A stretch of 64,000 bases of DNA from Aquicoccus sp. G2-2 (GCF_034555965.1 NZ_JAYDCK010000003.1:2046001-2110000); one strand, 5' to 3'; numbered from the stretch's first letter, positions 44,121 to 53,655 are shown. Notes: a model not told the origin generated them from the letters alone. Program-made: numbers and translations.

Positions 44121-44897
44121 ATGGCAGATTTCAAAACCATGCAGGCAACAACAGGTGCCCGCGCATCGGTTATCGACGCGGGCCTTCGCGCCCATATGAA
44201 CAAGGTCTACGGCACAATGTCCGTGGGCATGTTGATCACGGCACTCGCCGCGTGGGCGGTTGCCGGTCTGGCCGTCACAACCGACCCGGCAAACGCGGTC
44301 GGTCAAATGGCCAATGGCACGATGCTAACCAGCTTCGGTGCCGCGATCTACACCTCGGCCCTGCGCTGGGTCGTCATGCTTGCCCCGCTGGGCATGATTT
44401 TCGCCTTCGGGGCGGTCACCAACCGGCTTTCCGCATCGGGCGCACAGCTCTTCTTCTGGGTCTTCGCGGCGCTCATCGGCGTATCGCTCAGCTCGATCTT
44501 CATCTTCTACACGACCTTCTCGATCGTGGAGACCTTCCTCGTCACCTCAATCGCCTTTGCTGGCTTGTCGCTCTGGGGCTACACCACAAAGAAAGACATC
44601 TCCGGCTGGGGCAGCTTCCTGATCATGGGCGTGATCGGCCTTCTGGTGGCAATGATCATCAACTGGTTCCTGCAATCGCCTGCGATGATGTATGCGATCT
44701 CAATGATCGGCGTGCTTATCTTTGCCGGGCTGACCGCCTATGACACGCAGACGATCAAGACCACCTACCTCGCCCATGCCCAGCATGGCGATCAGGCATG
44801 GCTTGATAAATCGGCAATCCACGGGGCGTTGAACCTCTATCTGGACTTCCTCAACATGTTCCAGTTCTTGCTGATGTTCATGGGCAATCGCGGCTAA
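44121..44897 (+). CDS. Bax inhibitor-1 family membrane protein
   Basis: 258 residues with seven predicted membrane segments. The family signature appears as VYGTMSVGMLITALAAWAV, TSIAFAGLSLWGYTTKKD and the C-terminal GLTAYDTQTIK with LNLYLDFLNMFQFLL. It is related to YccA/BsYetJ pH-sensitive calcium leak channels. CGGAGG lies six bases before the ATG. It ends in a good terminator. Confidence 0.93.
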   Translation: MADFKTMQATTGARASVIDAGLRAHMNKVYGTMSVGMLITALAAWAVAGLAVTTDPANAVGQMANGTMLTSFGAAIYTSALRWVVMLAPLGMIFAFGAVTNRLSASGAQLFFWVFAALIGVSLSSIFIFYTTFSIVETFLVTSIAFAGLSLWGYTTKKDISGWGSFLIMGVIGLLVAMIINWFLQSPAMMYAISMIGVLIFAGLTAYDTQTIKTTYLAHAQHGDQAWLDKSAIHGALNLYLDFLNMFQFLLMFMGNRG

Positions 44898-44921
44898 CCG
44901 CAGCAACCTTTCCAGTCGGAA

Positions 44922-44950
44922 GAGGCCGGGCCATGGCGCCCGGCCTTTTT
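44922..44950 (+). terminator. Terminator after the Bax-inhibitor-1 gene
   Basis: GGCCGGG (44924-44930) and CCCGGCC (44939-44945), eight-base loop, then TTTTT. Confidence 0.85.
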
Positions 44951-45024
44951 CTTTGCGTACCAGCTTTCCTTGCACACCGGCCCTCGGCCATGCCGCACCG
45001 TTGACCACAAAGCAGAAACACCGG

Positions 45025-45054
45025 CCCGCCTTTAACCTGAGGCATCCCGGAAAG
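45025..45054. repeat. Dispersed repeat R3, copy 2
   Basis: CCCGCCTTTAACCTGAGGCA then CCCGGAAAGG; matches 32168-32197. Confidence 0.55.
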
Positions 45055-45125
45055 GCGAGGCGCGGGCGGGCGCTCATACTTTGCACCGTGCAGGCTTGTC
45101 GTGGAACGCGTACCCCCGCGCAAAG

Positions 45126-45155
45126 AAAAAGCCGCGTCCCGTCGCCGGGCGCGGC
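45126..45155 (-). terminator. Terminator after rpmG
   Basis: On the minus strand GCCGCG...CGCGGC with an inner CCG/CGG pair and then TTTTTC, 28 bases beyond the rpmG stop. Confidence 0.75.
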
Positions 45156-45183
45156 CTTATCGGTCCGTCGATAAAAGGCGACC

Positions 45184-45351
45184 TTACTTGATCTTGCCTT
45201 CCTTGTATTCGACATGCTTGCGCGCAACCGGGTCATACTTACGCACGGCCATCTTTTCGGTCATCGTGCGCGCGTTCTTCTTGGTCACATAGAAATGGCC
45301 CGTACCCGCGGTCGAATTGAGGCGGATTTTGATGGTGGTTGGCTTCGCCAT
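45184..45351 (-). CDS. rpmG: Ribosomal protein bL33
   Basis: 55 residues, the usual length. [20 protein letters not shown] and the [14 protein letters not shown] ending are diagnostic. No zinc Cys pairs, so it is the Cys-minus form. The start is chosen at the MAKP methionine. Confidence 0.96.
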   Translation of the reverse strand: MAKPTTIKIRLNSTAGTGHFYVTKKNARTMTEKMAVRKYDPVARKHVEYKEGKIK

Positions 45352-45430
45352 GGTGCGTCTCCTGCGGCGGGCACCCATGCGCCCGCGAAATTCTCATGAA
45401 GCCTGCCTTTTAGTGAAAGCTGGCCCCGAG

Positions 45431-45889
45431 TCAACCGCAATTGTCCGATCTGCGGCTATCCGCGCGTATCGGCCTGACCGGCCCGACCGGGAACAGCCGA
45501 TCATAAAGCAAATTGAACCAAAACGCATAAACCACGTAGAACAGCGCCATCGACAGATCAAGCAGCAGTGCCTCGATGAACGTCACACCCAGATGCCACA
45601 TGATATAAGGCAACAGAAGCACCAACAGCCCCGCCTCGAACAGCAGGGAATGCACGATCCGCAGCCAAACCGGCTTGCGCAGCGCCCCGGTCAACCGCTG
45701 CAAAGCCCGGTCAAACATGAGGTTGTAAACGTAGGTCCAAAGCATCGCCACTGTCGCGCCCACCACGGCCAACATGCCGATCTCTTCCATTGGCCGACCC
45801 AGCGCCCATGTGCCGATCAAGGCCAACAAAACCAGCCCGATCACCTCAAAGGCAATGGCGTGAAAGATCCGGCTTCTTGTGCTGCGCAT
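45431..45889 (-). CDS. PACE-family (bacterial transmembrane pair) efflux protein
   Basis: 152 residues with two repeats of the paired-helix domain: RIFHAIAFEVIGLVLLALIGTW...TYVYNLMFDRAL and RIVHSLLFEAGLLVLLLPYIM...YVVYAFWFNLLYDRLFP. The conserved Glu in each repeat (FE) and the N/D in YNLMFD and FNLLYD match chlorhexidine-type PACE transporters. Substrate not known here. Single gene. Confidence 0.88.
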   Translation of the reverse strand: MRSTRSRIFHAIAFEVIGLVLLALIGTWALGRPMEEIGMLAVVGATVAMLWTYVYNLMFDRALQRLTGALRKPVWLRIVHSLLFEAGLLVLLLPYIMWHLGVTFIEALLLDLSMALFYVVYAFWFNLLYDRLFPVGPVRPIRADSRRSDNCG

Positions 45890-46030
45890 GGCGCCCTCCT
45901 GGTGCGTTTTCGGGCCGTCCCGATCAACAAACCCGGTCTCGCTGATTCCGGGGAGGTCGTCCTCACTTGGCCGCTCTATAAACCGCAGCGCCGCGCGGTT
46001 CCACCCCTCGGCGAAAGCCGGGGCAGAAAT

Positions 46031-46425
46031 TGCGCGGAGAGCCTGTAAGCCGGATTCTGTCCACCCCGGAGTGTGATCCGAAGCTGGATGACCATTCCTC
46101 TAGGCCCGCGATTGCCCGCGAACCTCCAGCTGCCTACCCGGATCGTCGGGGCCAAGGTGGCCCATGCGCGATCCCTATTCGGCATTGCTCCCGGTGGGGC
46201 TTGCCATGCCACCCCTGTTACCAGCGGCGCGGTGGGCTCTTACCCCACCGTTTCACCTTTCCCTCAGCGTATCGCTTGCGCGATGTGCAAAGGTAGTCTC
46301 TTCTCTGTGGCGCTTTCCGTCGGGTTGCCCCGCCCGGGCGTTACCCGGCACCGTTACCTTGTGGAGTCCGGACTTTCCTCGTGAGGTCGCCCCCACGCGG
46401 CCATCCGGCCCTCCGCGCACCGCTC
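46031..46425 (-). ncRNA. rnpB: RNase P RNA
   Basis: The catalytic RNA that trims tRNA 5' ends. On the minus strand the 5' part reads GGCCGGATGGCCGC... followed by ACGAGGAAAGTCCGGACTCC, the near-universal P4/J3-4 start, and the 3' part has ACAGAATCCGGCTTACAGGC, the complementary P4 end. Outer arms GCGCGGAG (46411-46418) and CTCCGCGC (46032-46039) close helix P1. Ends are set from P1 and are accurate to several bases. Confidence 0.92.
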
Positions 46426-46535
46426 ACATAGGGCCGAAGCAACGCGCGGTCAATGTAGCCACGCAACAGCGGCCTCGGATATCCAATGCCACAGCCCGTC
46501 GCGTAAACTGCGACCCCTCAATCAAGCACCTCGCT

Positions 46536-47429
46536 TCAGAACCGTGCCGCCCTCCCGTCGCGCGGGAAATGCTCGCCGAAAAACTTCATGAACTTGCGCA
46601 CGCGCGGCTCCTGATAGGCCTCTCTTGAGGCCACAAGCCAAAGCCCGCTGGTCAGGTCGTCGGTCGTGAAACACATGACAAGATCAGGCAGCGGGTCACC
46701 TTCCACGCAAGGCAGCACACCAACGGCTTCTTCTGTCCTGAGCGAGGCCGACATGGTTATCACGGAATCAACCGTGCTGACGATCTTTGATCTGTCCACA
46801 TGTTGATCCAGCCACTTCATAAGTTTCACACCCTGAACCATCGCGTCGGGGTAACTCAGAACCGGATGCTGGATCAGGTCGTCTATCGAGCGCGGCATTC
46901 CGTTCGCCGCCAGATAGGCCTTGCTACAATAGATCCCCCACCTGACGGGCGGGAGCTTTCTGACGATCAACGTATCGCCCTTGATATTGTCAGCGGCGCG
47001 AATCGCGATATCCGCCTCGCCATTCTCCAACGATACATATTGCTCAGATGCATTTGTCTCGAAATGGATGTTCGGGTTGTGTTTGCGAAACTCCGAAATC
47101 AACGGAAGCACCCAATGCGCCATGCTGGAATGCGCGGCAGTGACCCGTATCGTCCCGTCAGATGCGCGCGCCAGATGGCTCGCCCTTGTCAAAAGGTTAT
47201 CTGCAGCGACCCCCATGTTTACCGCAACATCAAGCAATGCCCGCCCTTGCGCCGTCATCGCGTATCCGCGCGTATCACGCTCAAACAAGGTCAGCCCCAA
47301 CGCCGTTTCCAGCGCGTGCATACGTCTGCCAACGGTTGTCTGGTTGATGTTCAGCTTCCGCGACGCGGCCAGCGTCGAGCCTTCGCGCGCGACAGCAAGG
47401 AATATGCGTATGTCGTTCCAATCGAGCAT
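46536..47429 (-). CDS. LysR-family regulator divergent from a sulfotransferase
   Basis: 297 residues. Helix-turn-helix is IRIFLAVAREGSTLAASRKLNINQTTVGRRMHALE. The effector domain follows (TIRVTAAHSSMAHWVLPLISEF, DIAIRAADNIKGD). The start at 47429 begins the conserved MLDWNDIRIFL. It is divergent from the sulfotransferase gene across 123 bases, which suggests it controls that gene. Confidence 0.88.
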   Translation of the reverse strand: MLDWNDIRIFLAVAREGSTLAASRKLNINQTTVGRRMHALETALGLTLFERDTRGYAMTAQGRALLDVAVNMGVAADNLLTRASHLARASDGTIRVTAAHSSMAHWVLPLISEFRKHNPNIHFETNASEQYVSLENGEADIAIRAADNIKGDTLIVRKLPPVRWGIYCSKAYLAANGMPRSIDDLIQHPVLSYPDAMVQGVKLMKWLDQHVDRSKIVSTVDSVITMSASLRTEEAVGVLPCVEGDPLPDLVMCFTTDDLTSGLWLVASREAYQEPRVRKFMKFFGEHFPRDGRAARF

Positions 47430-47552
47430 TCGCCGCGCACCTCCGCAGGCATTCTGCACGAATGCCTAACCGTTCTGCAAGTGCAGGGATACCGGCCAAT
47501 ACCAACCGGGCTCATGCTGACAGAACAACCCGTCCAACTCAGGAGGCCCGCC

Positions 47553-48449
47553 ATGACAGCCCTACCAATCAAAACCCGCGAAATGCACAATCACCACATC
47601 GACAGCACAATCTGGAACGACATCGACTTTCGCGACGATGACATCGTTATCGCCACCTACGCCAAATCCGGCACCACCTGGATGCAGCAGATCATCAGCC
47701 AGTTGATATTTCAGGGTCAGGAAGGCCTGCCTGTCGCTGAAATGTCGCCCTGGGTCGATCTTCGCGTGCCGCCCAAGGAGGTCAAGCTGCCGGAGATTGC
47801 CGGACAAACCCACCGCCGGTTCCTGAAAACCCACCTGCCGGTCGATGCGCTGGTGTTCTCGGACAAGGCCAAATACCTCTATATCGGGCGCGATGCGCGC
47901 GATGTGATCTGGTCCTTGCACCATCACCACGCCACCGCGAACGCGACCTGGTATGATGCGCTCAACAACACGCCGGGGCGCGTCGGCCCCGAAATCGGCA
48001 AACCGCCCGAAAGTCCGGTCGAGTACTTTGCCCACTGGCTCGACCACGACGGCGCGCCGTTCTGGCCGTTCTGGGAAAATGTCCGCAGCTGGTGGGCGCT
48101 GCGCGATCTTGCCAATGTGAAGCTGGTCCACTTTGCCGATCTCAAACGTGATCTGCCCGGCCAGATTGGCGACATCGCCGCGTTTTTGGACATCAAAGTT
48201 ACCCCGGACATGATGCAAACCATCCTGCATCACTGTTCTTTCGACTACATGAAGGAAAATGCCACCGCCTCTGTGCCGCTGGGCGGTGCCTTCTGGGATG
48301 GCGGGGCAAAGACGTTCATCCACAAAGGCACCAACGGGCGCTGGCGCGATCAGCTTCCCAGCGCCCTAAGCGAGCGCTACCTGACCCGCGCCGCACAAGA
48401 GCTGGGGCCCGACTGCGCCCGCTGGCTGGCCGAGGGCGCACAGGCCTGA
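47553..48449 (+). CDS. Sulfotransferase-domain protein
   Basis: 298 residues, aryl/alcohol sulfotransferase fold. The 5'-phosphosulfate loop is YAKSGTTWMQQI (about 31-42), the 3'-phosphate site is YIGRDARDVIWSLHHH, and the catalytic His is expected in FLKTHLPVD. Transfers sulfate from PAPS to a hydroxyl or amine; the acceptor is unknown. AGGAGG lies seven bases before the ATG. It is paired with the divergent LysR gene and no PAPS synthesis genes are near. Confidence 0.87.
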   Translation: MTALPIKTREMHNHHIDSTIWNDIDFRDDDIVIATYAKSGTTWMQQIISQLIFQGQEGLPVAEMSPWVDLRVPPKEVKLPEIAGQTHRRFLKTHLPVDALVFSDKAKYLYIGRDARDVIWSLHHHHATANATWYDALNNTPGRVGPEIGKPPESPVEYFAHWLDHDGAPFWPFWENVRSWWALRDLANVKLVHFADLKRDLPGQIGDIAAFLDIKVTPDMMQTILHHCSFDYMKENATASVPLGGAFWDGGAKTFIHKGTNGRWRDQLPSALSERYLTRAAQELGPDCARWLAEGAQA

Positions 48450-48517
48450 GCAGAGATCAGCAGGGGGTCTTGCCGCCTCCCTGCCCTTGCGCCCCGCGCA
48501 CATCTTCTCTTTTGAAC

Positions 48518-49198
48518 TCACCCCGCCGCCGTCGCCACCGGCCAGCGTGCCGCCAGCGCCGCCATTGCCGCGCGATCCTCCGCCGCCTCCGGGCCATCCA
48601 CCCATGGCCGAAACCGCAACCGGAACGCATCAAGGATCAACCGATCCGTCACATCCCCCACCGGATAGCCAAATACCGCCGCATCGCGCAGAAAATCACC
48701 GCCCTCGCGCGCCGCATCCGGCCACACGCTCAAGCCCTCCCGCGCCAGCCGCGCCCAGTCAAACCGCCGCCCCGGATCACATTTCCGCCCCGGCGCCATG
48801 TCCGAATGCCCGATCACCCGCGCAGGGTTGATCGCCCAGCGCCGCATAATGCCCCGCATCAGCCCGCAAAGCGCGCGCATCTGCGGCTCGGGAAAAGGGT
48901 GGTCGCCCCGGTTGGCCAATTCAACCCCGATCGAGCGTGAATTGACGTCCTGAACAGCCCCCCAGCGCCCCGCTCCCGCGTGCCACGCCCGTTGCGCTTC
49001 ATCGACCATCTGCCAAATGCGGCCACGCTCGCAAATCAGGTAATGCGCCGAAACCTCCGCGCCAGCATCGCACAGCCGCTCCAGCGCCGCCTCGGCGCTT
49101 TCCATCGCCGTATAATGCAAAACGATCATGTCAGGCCGCGCGCCCGCGCGCCTTGGCCCGAAAGACGGTGACGGACGCTGGCTCACCGCATCATCCAT
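48518..49198 (-). CDS. N-acetylmuramoyl-L-alanine amidase (AmpD/amidase_2 type)
   Basis: 226 residues. Zinc ligands are in MIVLHYTAMESAE, and in VIGHSDMAPGRKCDPGRRFDW with the second His and the Cys/Asp region. SRSIGVELANRGD is the usual mid-domain block. No signal peptide, so it is probably a cytoplasmic anhydro-muropeptide recycler. A C-terminal 50-residue extension contains an acidic helix. It follows the excalibur lipoprotein gene closely (26 bases). Confidence 0.9.
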   Translation of the reverse strand: MDDAVSQRPSPSFGPRRAGARPDMIVLHYTAMESAEAALERLCDAGAEVSAHYLICERGRIWQMVDEAQRAWHAGAGRWGAVQDVNSRSIGVELANRGDHPFPEPQMRALCGLMRGIMRRWAINPARVIGHSDMAPGRKCDPGRRFDWARLAREGLSVWPDAAREGGDFLRDAAVFGYPVGDVTDRLILDAFRLRFRPWVDGPEAAEDRAAMAALAARWPVATAAG

Positions 49199-49224
49199 GC
49201 CGCGCAATCGCCCCCATTGCCAAC

Positions 49225-49962
49225 TCAGCCGTTCTTTGCGGCCTCGCGGAACGGCGACGGGTCCCAAGTGCAGGCATATCCGTCACCATCCGGATCAAGC
49301 CCAAGCCGGTCTTTGTCCGGGCCGCCCTTCTTGAGGAACTCAATCTGCGCCAGATCAGGAGAGGGGTATTTCGCGCATTTTCTCTCCGCCCGCGCCTGAG
49401 ACGCCAACCCCGAGCGGCGATACATGCTCTTGCCGCGCGGGTTGGTGGTTGAAAGCGCGAATTCCACAATGCTTGGCCCGGCAGACCCGGTGCGCGGCGG
49501 CAAGGCAGCCGGTTGTATCTGCTCGTATTGCGCTTGCTGCGCCCGGCGCAAAGCGGCGTCATCCTTGATCGTGCGCCGCTCACCCACTGCCTCGAAACTG
49601 TTCTCGTCCGAAATGCCCGGATTGTTAAGCCGGACCGGCGGCGGATTGGACGGGCTCGCATCCAGCGGTACCTCGCCCGAATTTGCCTCTGTCCGCGCCA
49701 GCATCTCCGCCGTCTCCTTGGCCACGTCCGATCCGGATGCCGCAGGATTCATCGCCGATTGCGGCTCTGTCCCGGCAGCGGAAGAGGCCGTCTGCCCCGG
49801 TGCGGGGGTCGCCTGTTGGCTCAATGCCGCCTCGCGCGCAGCCTTTTCGCGCTGATAGCTGTCGTAGTCCCCAAACCCTACGCCCGCGCCGCTATCCGGC
49901 ACGGTCGTATTGCACGCAGCCAACGCCGCCAGCGCCATCAAACCTAAAAGTAACCGCATCAA
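49225..49962 (-). CDS. Excalibur-domain lipoprotein
   Basis: 245 residues. Lipoprotein signal with lipobox LAAC (Cys about 17). A long low-complexity region (residues 30-150) leads to a C-terminal excalibur domain with the EF-hand-like loop DPDGDGYACTWDP and RKCAKYPSPDLAQIEFLK. It probably binds calcium at the outer membrane or wall, and the co-directional amidase supports an envelope role. Confidence 0.82.
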   Translation of the reverse strand: MMRLLLGLMALAALAACNTTVPDSGAGVGFGDYDSYQREKAAREAALSQQATPAPGQTASSAAGTEPQSAMNPAASGSDVAKETAEMLARTEANSGEVPLDASPSNPPPVRLNNPGISDENSFEAVGERRTIKDDAALRRAQQAQYEQIQPAALPPRTGSAGPSIVEFALSTTNPRGKSMYRRSGLASQARAERKCAKYPSPDLAQIEFLKKGGPDKDRLGLDPDGDGYACTWDPSPFREAAKNG

Positions 49963-50030
49963 AGTTCGCCCCGCCCTGTCATGCTGTCAATCGACCCTCT
50001 CGGGCCACCCTCTCGGGCTGCTGGCGGGTC

Positions 50031-51518
50031 TTACCACCATTTCCCCGGCTTGGCCACAAAACCGGCGGCCTGTTCAAGCGCATAAGCACAATTCAGCAAA
50101 TCACCTTCTTCCCATGGCCGCCCGATCAATTGCAGCCCCAACGGCAACCCTTGCTGGTCAAGCCCGGCAGGCACCGCAATCCCCGGCAGCCCGGCAAGGT
50201 TCACCGTCACCGTGAACACATCGTTAAGATACATCGCCACCGGGTCGGCTTCGCTCATCTCGCCAAGGCCGAACGCGGCACTTGGCGTCGCCGGGGTCAG
50301 GATCGCATCGACGCCTTGCGCAAACACCTCTTCGAAATCGCCCTTGATCAATGTCCGCACCTGCCGCGCGCGGTTGTAATAGGCGTCATAAAACCCGGCA
50401 GAAAGCACATACGTCCCAACCATCACCCGGCGCTGCACCTCCGGGCCAAACCCTTCGGCGCGGGTCTTTTCATAAAGCTCGGTAATGCCGTCCCCCGCCT
50501 CCAGCCGGGCACGATAACCATACCGCACCCCGTCATAGCGCGCGAGGTTGGAAGACGCTTCGGCAGGCGCAATCACGTAATAGGCAGGCAGCGCATATTT
50601 GGTGTGCGGCAGGCTGATATCGACGATCTTCGCGCCCGCATCCTCCAGCATCTTGCGCCCCTCGGCCCAAAGCGCCTCAATCTCGCCCGGCATCCCCTCC
50701 ATCCGATATTCGCGCGGGATACCAATGGTCTTGCCGCGAATGTCGCCGGTTAGCGCCGCCTCGAAATCCGGCACCGGCAAATCGACACTGGTGCTGTCCT
50801 TCGGGTCATGCCCGCTCATCGCGGCCAGCATAATCGCCGCATCGCGCACATCCTTGGTCATCGGTCCCGCCTGATCAAGCGACGAAGCAAACGCCACCGT
50901 CCCCCAGCGCGAACACCGCCCATAGGTCGGCTTGATGCCTGTGATCCCGGTGAACGCCGCAGGCTGGCGGATCGACCCGCCGGTATCCGTGCCGGTTGCC
51001 GCAAGGCACAAATCCGCCGCCACCGCGCTGGCCGACCCACCGGATGAACCACCCGGCGTCAGCGCCGCCGCGTCATTGCCGCGCCGCCACGGATTCACCG
51101 CGTTGCCGTAAACCGATGTTTCATTCGAAGAGCCCATAGCAAACTCGTCCATGTTGAGCTTGCCCAACATCACCGCGCCCGCATCCCAAAGGTTCTGCGT
51201 CACGCTCGATTCATAGTCTGGCAGGAACCCTTCCAAAATTCTGGACCCTGCTTGTGACGGCACCCCCTTGGTGCAGAAAAGATCCTTGATGCCCAGCGGA
51301 ATCCCGCACATCGCGGGTGCATCGCCCTTGGCAATCCGTGCATCCGCTTCGGCGGCCTGCCGAAGCGCAATCTCCGGCGTGTGATGCACGAACGCATTGA
51401 GCGCCCCCGCCGCCTCCACAGCACTCAGGCACGCTTCGGTCAATTCCCGGCTCGTCACGTCTCCCGCGCGCAGGCGGTCGCGCGCCTCGGCGATCTTCAT
51501 CTCGTTCAGTGCAGCCAT
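50031..51518 (-). CDS. gatA: Asp-tRNA(Asn)/Glu-tRNA(Gln) amidotransferase subunit A
   Basis: 495 residues. The amidase-signature triad is visible: Lys in [14 protein letters not shown] (about 78) and the two Ser in [15 protein letters not shown] and [11 protein letters not shown]. It releases ammonia from glutamine for transamidation of mischarged tRNA. Stop of gatC and start of gatA overlap (TAATG), the standard gatCA order. gatB is elsewhere. Confidence 0.97.
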   Translation of the reverse strand: MAALNEMKIAEARDRLRAGDVTSRELTEACLSAVEAAGALNAFVHHTPEIALRQAAEADARIAKGDAPAMCGIPLGIKDLFCTKGVPSQAGSRILEGFLPDYESSVTQNLWDAGAVMLGKLNMDEFAMGSSNETSVYGNAVNPWRRGNDAAALTPGGSSGGSASAVAADLCLAATGTDTGGSIRQPAAFTGITGIKPTYGRCSRWGTVAFASSLDQAGPMTKDVRDAAIMLAAMSGHDPKDSTSVDLPVPDFEAALTGDIRGKTIGIPREYRMEGMPGEIEALWAEGRKMLEDAGAKIVDISLPHTKYALPAYYVIAPAEASSNLARYDGVRYGYRARLEAGDGITELYEKTRAEGFGPEVQRRVMVGTYVLSAGFYDAYYNRARQVRTLIKGDFEEVFAQGVDAILTPATPSAAFGLGEMSEADPVAMYLNDVFTVTVNLAGLPGIAVPAGLDQQGLPLGLQLIGRPWEEGDLLNCAYALEQAAGFVAKPGKWW

Positions 51519-51805
51519 TATTCCACCACCTTCGGCACCGCAAAGAACCCCTCGCGCGCATCCGGCGCATTGTTCAGAACGGTCTCGGCCATGCCACCAT
51601 CCGTCACCACATCCTCGCGCCGTTTCAAGCGCATCGGCGTCACGCTCACCATCGGCTCCACGCCGGTCACATCGACTTCGCTCAACTGCTCGATAAAGCC
51701 CAGCACCGCGTTGAACTCGCCCGCCAAAGGGTCCAGCCGGTCCTCATCCACCCTGATCCGTGCCAGCTTGGCCACTTTCGCGGCCGTTTCCTTGTCAATC
51801 GCCAT
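51518..51805 (-). CDS. gatC: Asp-tRNA(Asn)/Glu-tRNA(Gln) amidotransferase subunit C
   Basis: 95 residues, full length. [20 protein letters not shown] and the C-terminal [19 protein letters not shown] are typical. A small chaperone-like subunit that stabilises GatA on GatB. Start at 51805 has a GAGG-type site upstream. Confidence 0.96.
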   Translation of the reverse strand: MAIDKETAAKVAKLARIRVDEDRLDPLAGEFNAVLGFIEQLSEVDVTGVEPMVSVTPMRLKRREDVVTDGGMAETVLNNAPDAREGFFAVPKVVE

Positions 51806-51886
51806 CTCACCCGTTCCTCTCAGGTCCGCTCCGCACCCCATAGCGCCACCGCCCTTCGCCTTCAAGCCGCAGCCCACCCTGCGCCT

Positions 51887-51932
51887 CTTCATTTTGCCAT
51901 AAATATCTCGGGGGCGCGGGGGCTGGCCCCCG
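51887..51932. repeat. Dispersed repeat R2, copy 2
   Basis: CTTCATTTTGCCATAAATAT followed by a CTCGGGGGCG block and a GGGGG/CCCCC hairpin; pairs with 18655-18700. It occupies the middle of the 288-base gap between gatC and the divergent metal hydrolase gene, which otherwise shows nothing recognisable. Confidence 0.7.
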
Positions 51933-52093
51933 CCGATCCCTGCGACCAAGGGCAGCGCCGGCCCGTCGGGGTGGCACAAAGCGCACCCCCGCCCGCAGGC
52001 GCTGCCCCACCGCTCCCGCCCTTGTCACTGGCCTCACCCGCACAAGATGTTACGCTCCCCACAACCCGACTCACTCAAACGGAGGATCATCCC

Positions 52094-52783
52094 ATGAAAC
52101 TCATCTGGATTGGCCATGGCTCATGGCGCATTGAAAGCGGTGATCAAGTTCTTCTGATCGACCCGTGGCCCTCCTGCCCTGCCCTGCCCGATGACCGCCG
52201 CGATGAAGCCACCAAAGGCGGCACTCATATCCTCGCCACCCACGGCCATTTCGACCATACCAACGATATCGTCGAGGTCAGCAAGGCGCTCGGCGCGCCG
52301 GTCTCTGGTATTTTCGAACTGGCCAACCATCTCCATTCGCTCGGCGCCAAGGAAGGCCACGCTTTCAACAAGGGCGGCAGCATCGACGTGGGAGATATGA
52401 AAATCACCCTCGTCCCCGCCTCGCATTCCTCCTCCATGCAGGTCGGCGATCGCGGCGCTTACATGGGGTCCGAAACGGGCTGCATCATCGAGGCCGAAGG
52501 CCACACCATCTACCACTCCGCCGACACCACCATCATGGCCGATATGGCCTGGATCGCCGATTATCACAAACCCGATATCGGCATCCTCAGCGCGGGTGGC
52601 TATTACACCATGGATATGCGCGCCGCCGCCTATGCCGCCAAACGCTATTTCAACTTCAAGACCGTACTGCCCAGCCATTACCGCACCTTCCCCGCGCTTG
52701 AACAATCCGTCGATGTCCTGCGCGACGGCCTGCCCGGCGTCACCGTACTCGACCCGGACGTGCTGCAAGCCGTCGATATCTAA
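52094..52783 (+). CDS. UPF0173-type metal-dependent hydrolase
   Basis: 229 residues, metallo-beta-lactamase fold. The metal motif is ILATHGHFDHTND, with later metal ligands expected at ASHSSS, HSADT and PSHYRTF. Close to the UPF0173 group, some of whose relatives act on lactones. Substrate unknown, cytoplasmic. GGAGG precedes the ATG. Confidence 0.87.
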   Translation: MKLIWIGHGSWRIESGDQVLLIDPWPSCPALPDDRRDEATKGGTHILATHGHFDHTNDIVEVSKALGAPVSGIFELANHLHSLGAKEGHAFNKGGSIDVGDMKITLVPASHSSSMQVGDRGAYMGSETGCIIEAEGHTIYHSADTTIMADMAWIADYHKPDIGILSAGGYYTMDMRAAAYAAKRYFNFKTVLPSHYRTFPALEQSVDVLRDGLPGVTVLDPDVLQAVDI

Positions 52784-52820
52784 GCACCCGGCGGGTCATT
52801 GCATGCAGGTCAGCCGCCGA

Positions 52821-52852
52821 TTCGTTAATTAACTCTTGCGTTAATTAACGAA
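52821..52852. promoter_or_regulatory. Perfect inverted repeat, likely ArsR-family operator
   Basis: TTCGTTAATTAA, eight bases, then the exact complement, centred about 35 bases before the regulator ATG. Each arm contains the self-complementary GTTAATTAAC, so two dimers could bind 16 bases apart. Its AT content stands out from the surroundings. Confidence 0.7.
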
Positions 52853-52870
52853 TCCCTTAATCATATTCAC

Positions 52871-53197
52871 ATGACCTCGCTGACCAAAACCTTCGCCGCT
52901 CTGGCCGATGATACCCGGCTCGCCATGATTGAGCGCCTGATGCAGCAGGGGGAGCTGCCTGCAGGCGCGCTTACCGATATCGCGCCGATCTCCGGCCCGG
53001 CCGTGTCGCGCCACCTCAAGGTGCTGCGCGAAGCCGGGCTGGTGAAAGCGCGGGTGAACGGGGCGCAAAGGCTCTATTCCGTCTGCCCCGAAGCACTGCA
53101 AACCATCTCCCGCTGGACCGGCAGTCACCTCGATTTCTGGCAACCGGGGCTTGACCGCCTCGAAGCCCATCTCGCCGCCCACGACGAACAGGAGTAA
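52871..53197 (+). CDS. ArsR-family helix-turn-helix regulator
   Basis: 108 residues with the winged helix LADDTRLAMIERLMQQGELPAG...GPAVSRHLKVLREAGLVKARVNGAQRLYSV. It lacks the metal-binding Cys motif, so it probably senses something other than arsenic. First gene of a three-gene operon (spacing four bases to the SRPBCC gene). Confidence 0.9.
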   Translation: MTSLTKTFAALADDTRLAMIERLMQQGELPAGALTDIAPISGPAVSRHLKVLREAGLVKARVNGAQRLYSVCPEALQTISRWTGSHLDFWQPGLDRLEAHLAAHDEQE

Positions 53198-53201
53198 CCG
53201 C

Positions 53202-53630
53202 ATGGCCGAACTGACCCTCACCCGAGATTTCCCGGTGCCTCCCGAACGGCTCTTTGCGGCGCTCACCCAGCAGGCAGAGTTGCTCGAATGGTGGGGGCCG
53301 GAAGGCATGCACGTCCCCGAACACGCGCTTGATTTCACCCGCGAAGGGCCGTGGTTCTCGGTGATGCAAGGCACCGAAGGCACTCGTTACAAGGTCTCCG
53401 GCCATGTCACCCATGTCGATCCACCCCGTTCCGTGGGCTTTACCTGGGCATGGCATGACGAAAGCGACAACCGCGGCGCCGAAAGCCACGTCACCTTCGC
53501 TGTCACCGCCCATGGCAGCGGTGCCCGCCTCACCCTCACCCATATCGACCTGCCCGATGGCGATGCCGCCGCCAGCCATGAACAGGGCTGGGCCTCGGCA
53601 TTCAACAAACTCACTGCCCGACTCGTCTGA
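53202..53630 (+). CDS. SRPBCC-domain protein (AHSA1 type)
   Basis: 142 residues. RDFPVPPERLFAALTQQAELLEWWGPEGM is the classic AHSA1 opening, and the C-terminal GWASAFNKLTARL completes the hydrophobic-cavity fold. Ligand or role unknown. ArsR-SRPBCC pairs are widespread and usually autoregulated. Confidence 0.87.
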   Translation: MAELTLTRDFPVPPERLFAALTQQAELLEWWGPEGMHVPEHALDFTREGPWFSVMQGTEGTRYKVSGHVTHVDPPRSVGFTWAWHDESDNRGAESHVTFAVTAHGSGARLTLTHIDLPDGDAAASHEQGWASAFNKLTARLV

Positions 53631-53655
53631 AACACGTTCAACTCAGGAGGATAAA

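Noticed and set aside
45431-45889. PACE protein as a typical drug-resistance island gene
   Set aside because: Base composition and neighbours (rpmG, rnpB) look chromosomal, with no mobile elements.
46030-46628. Several open frames on both strands
   Set aside because: They lie over RNase P RNA; the conserved RNA explains the region.
46800-47552. N-terminal extension of the sulfotransferase frame
   Set aside because: It is antisense to the LysR gene; the AGGAGG site and the conserved start fix translation at 47553.
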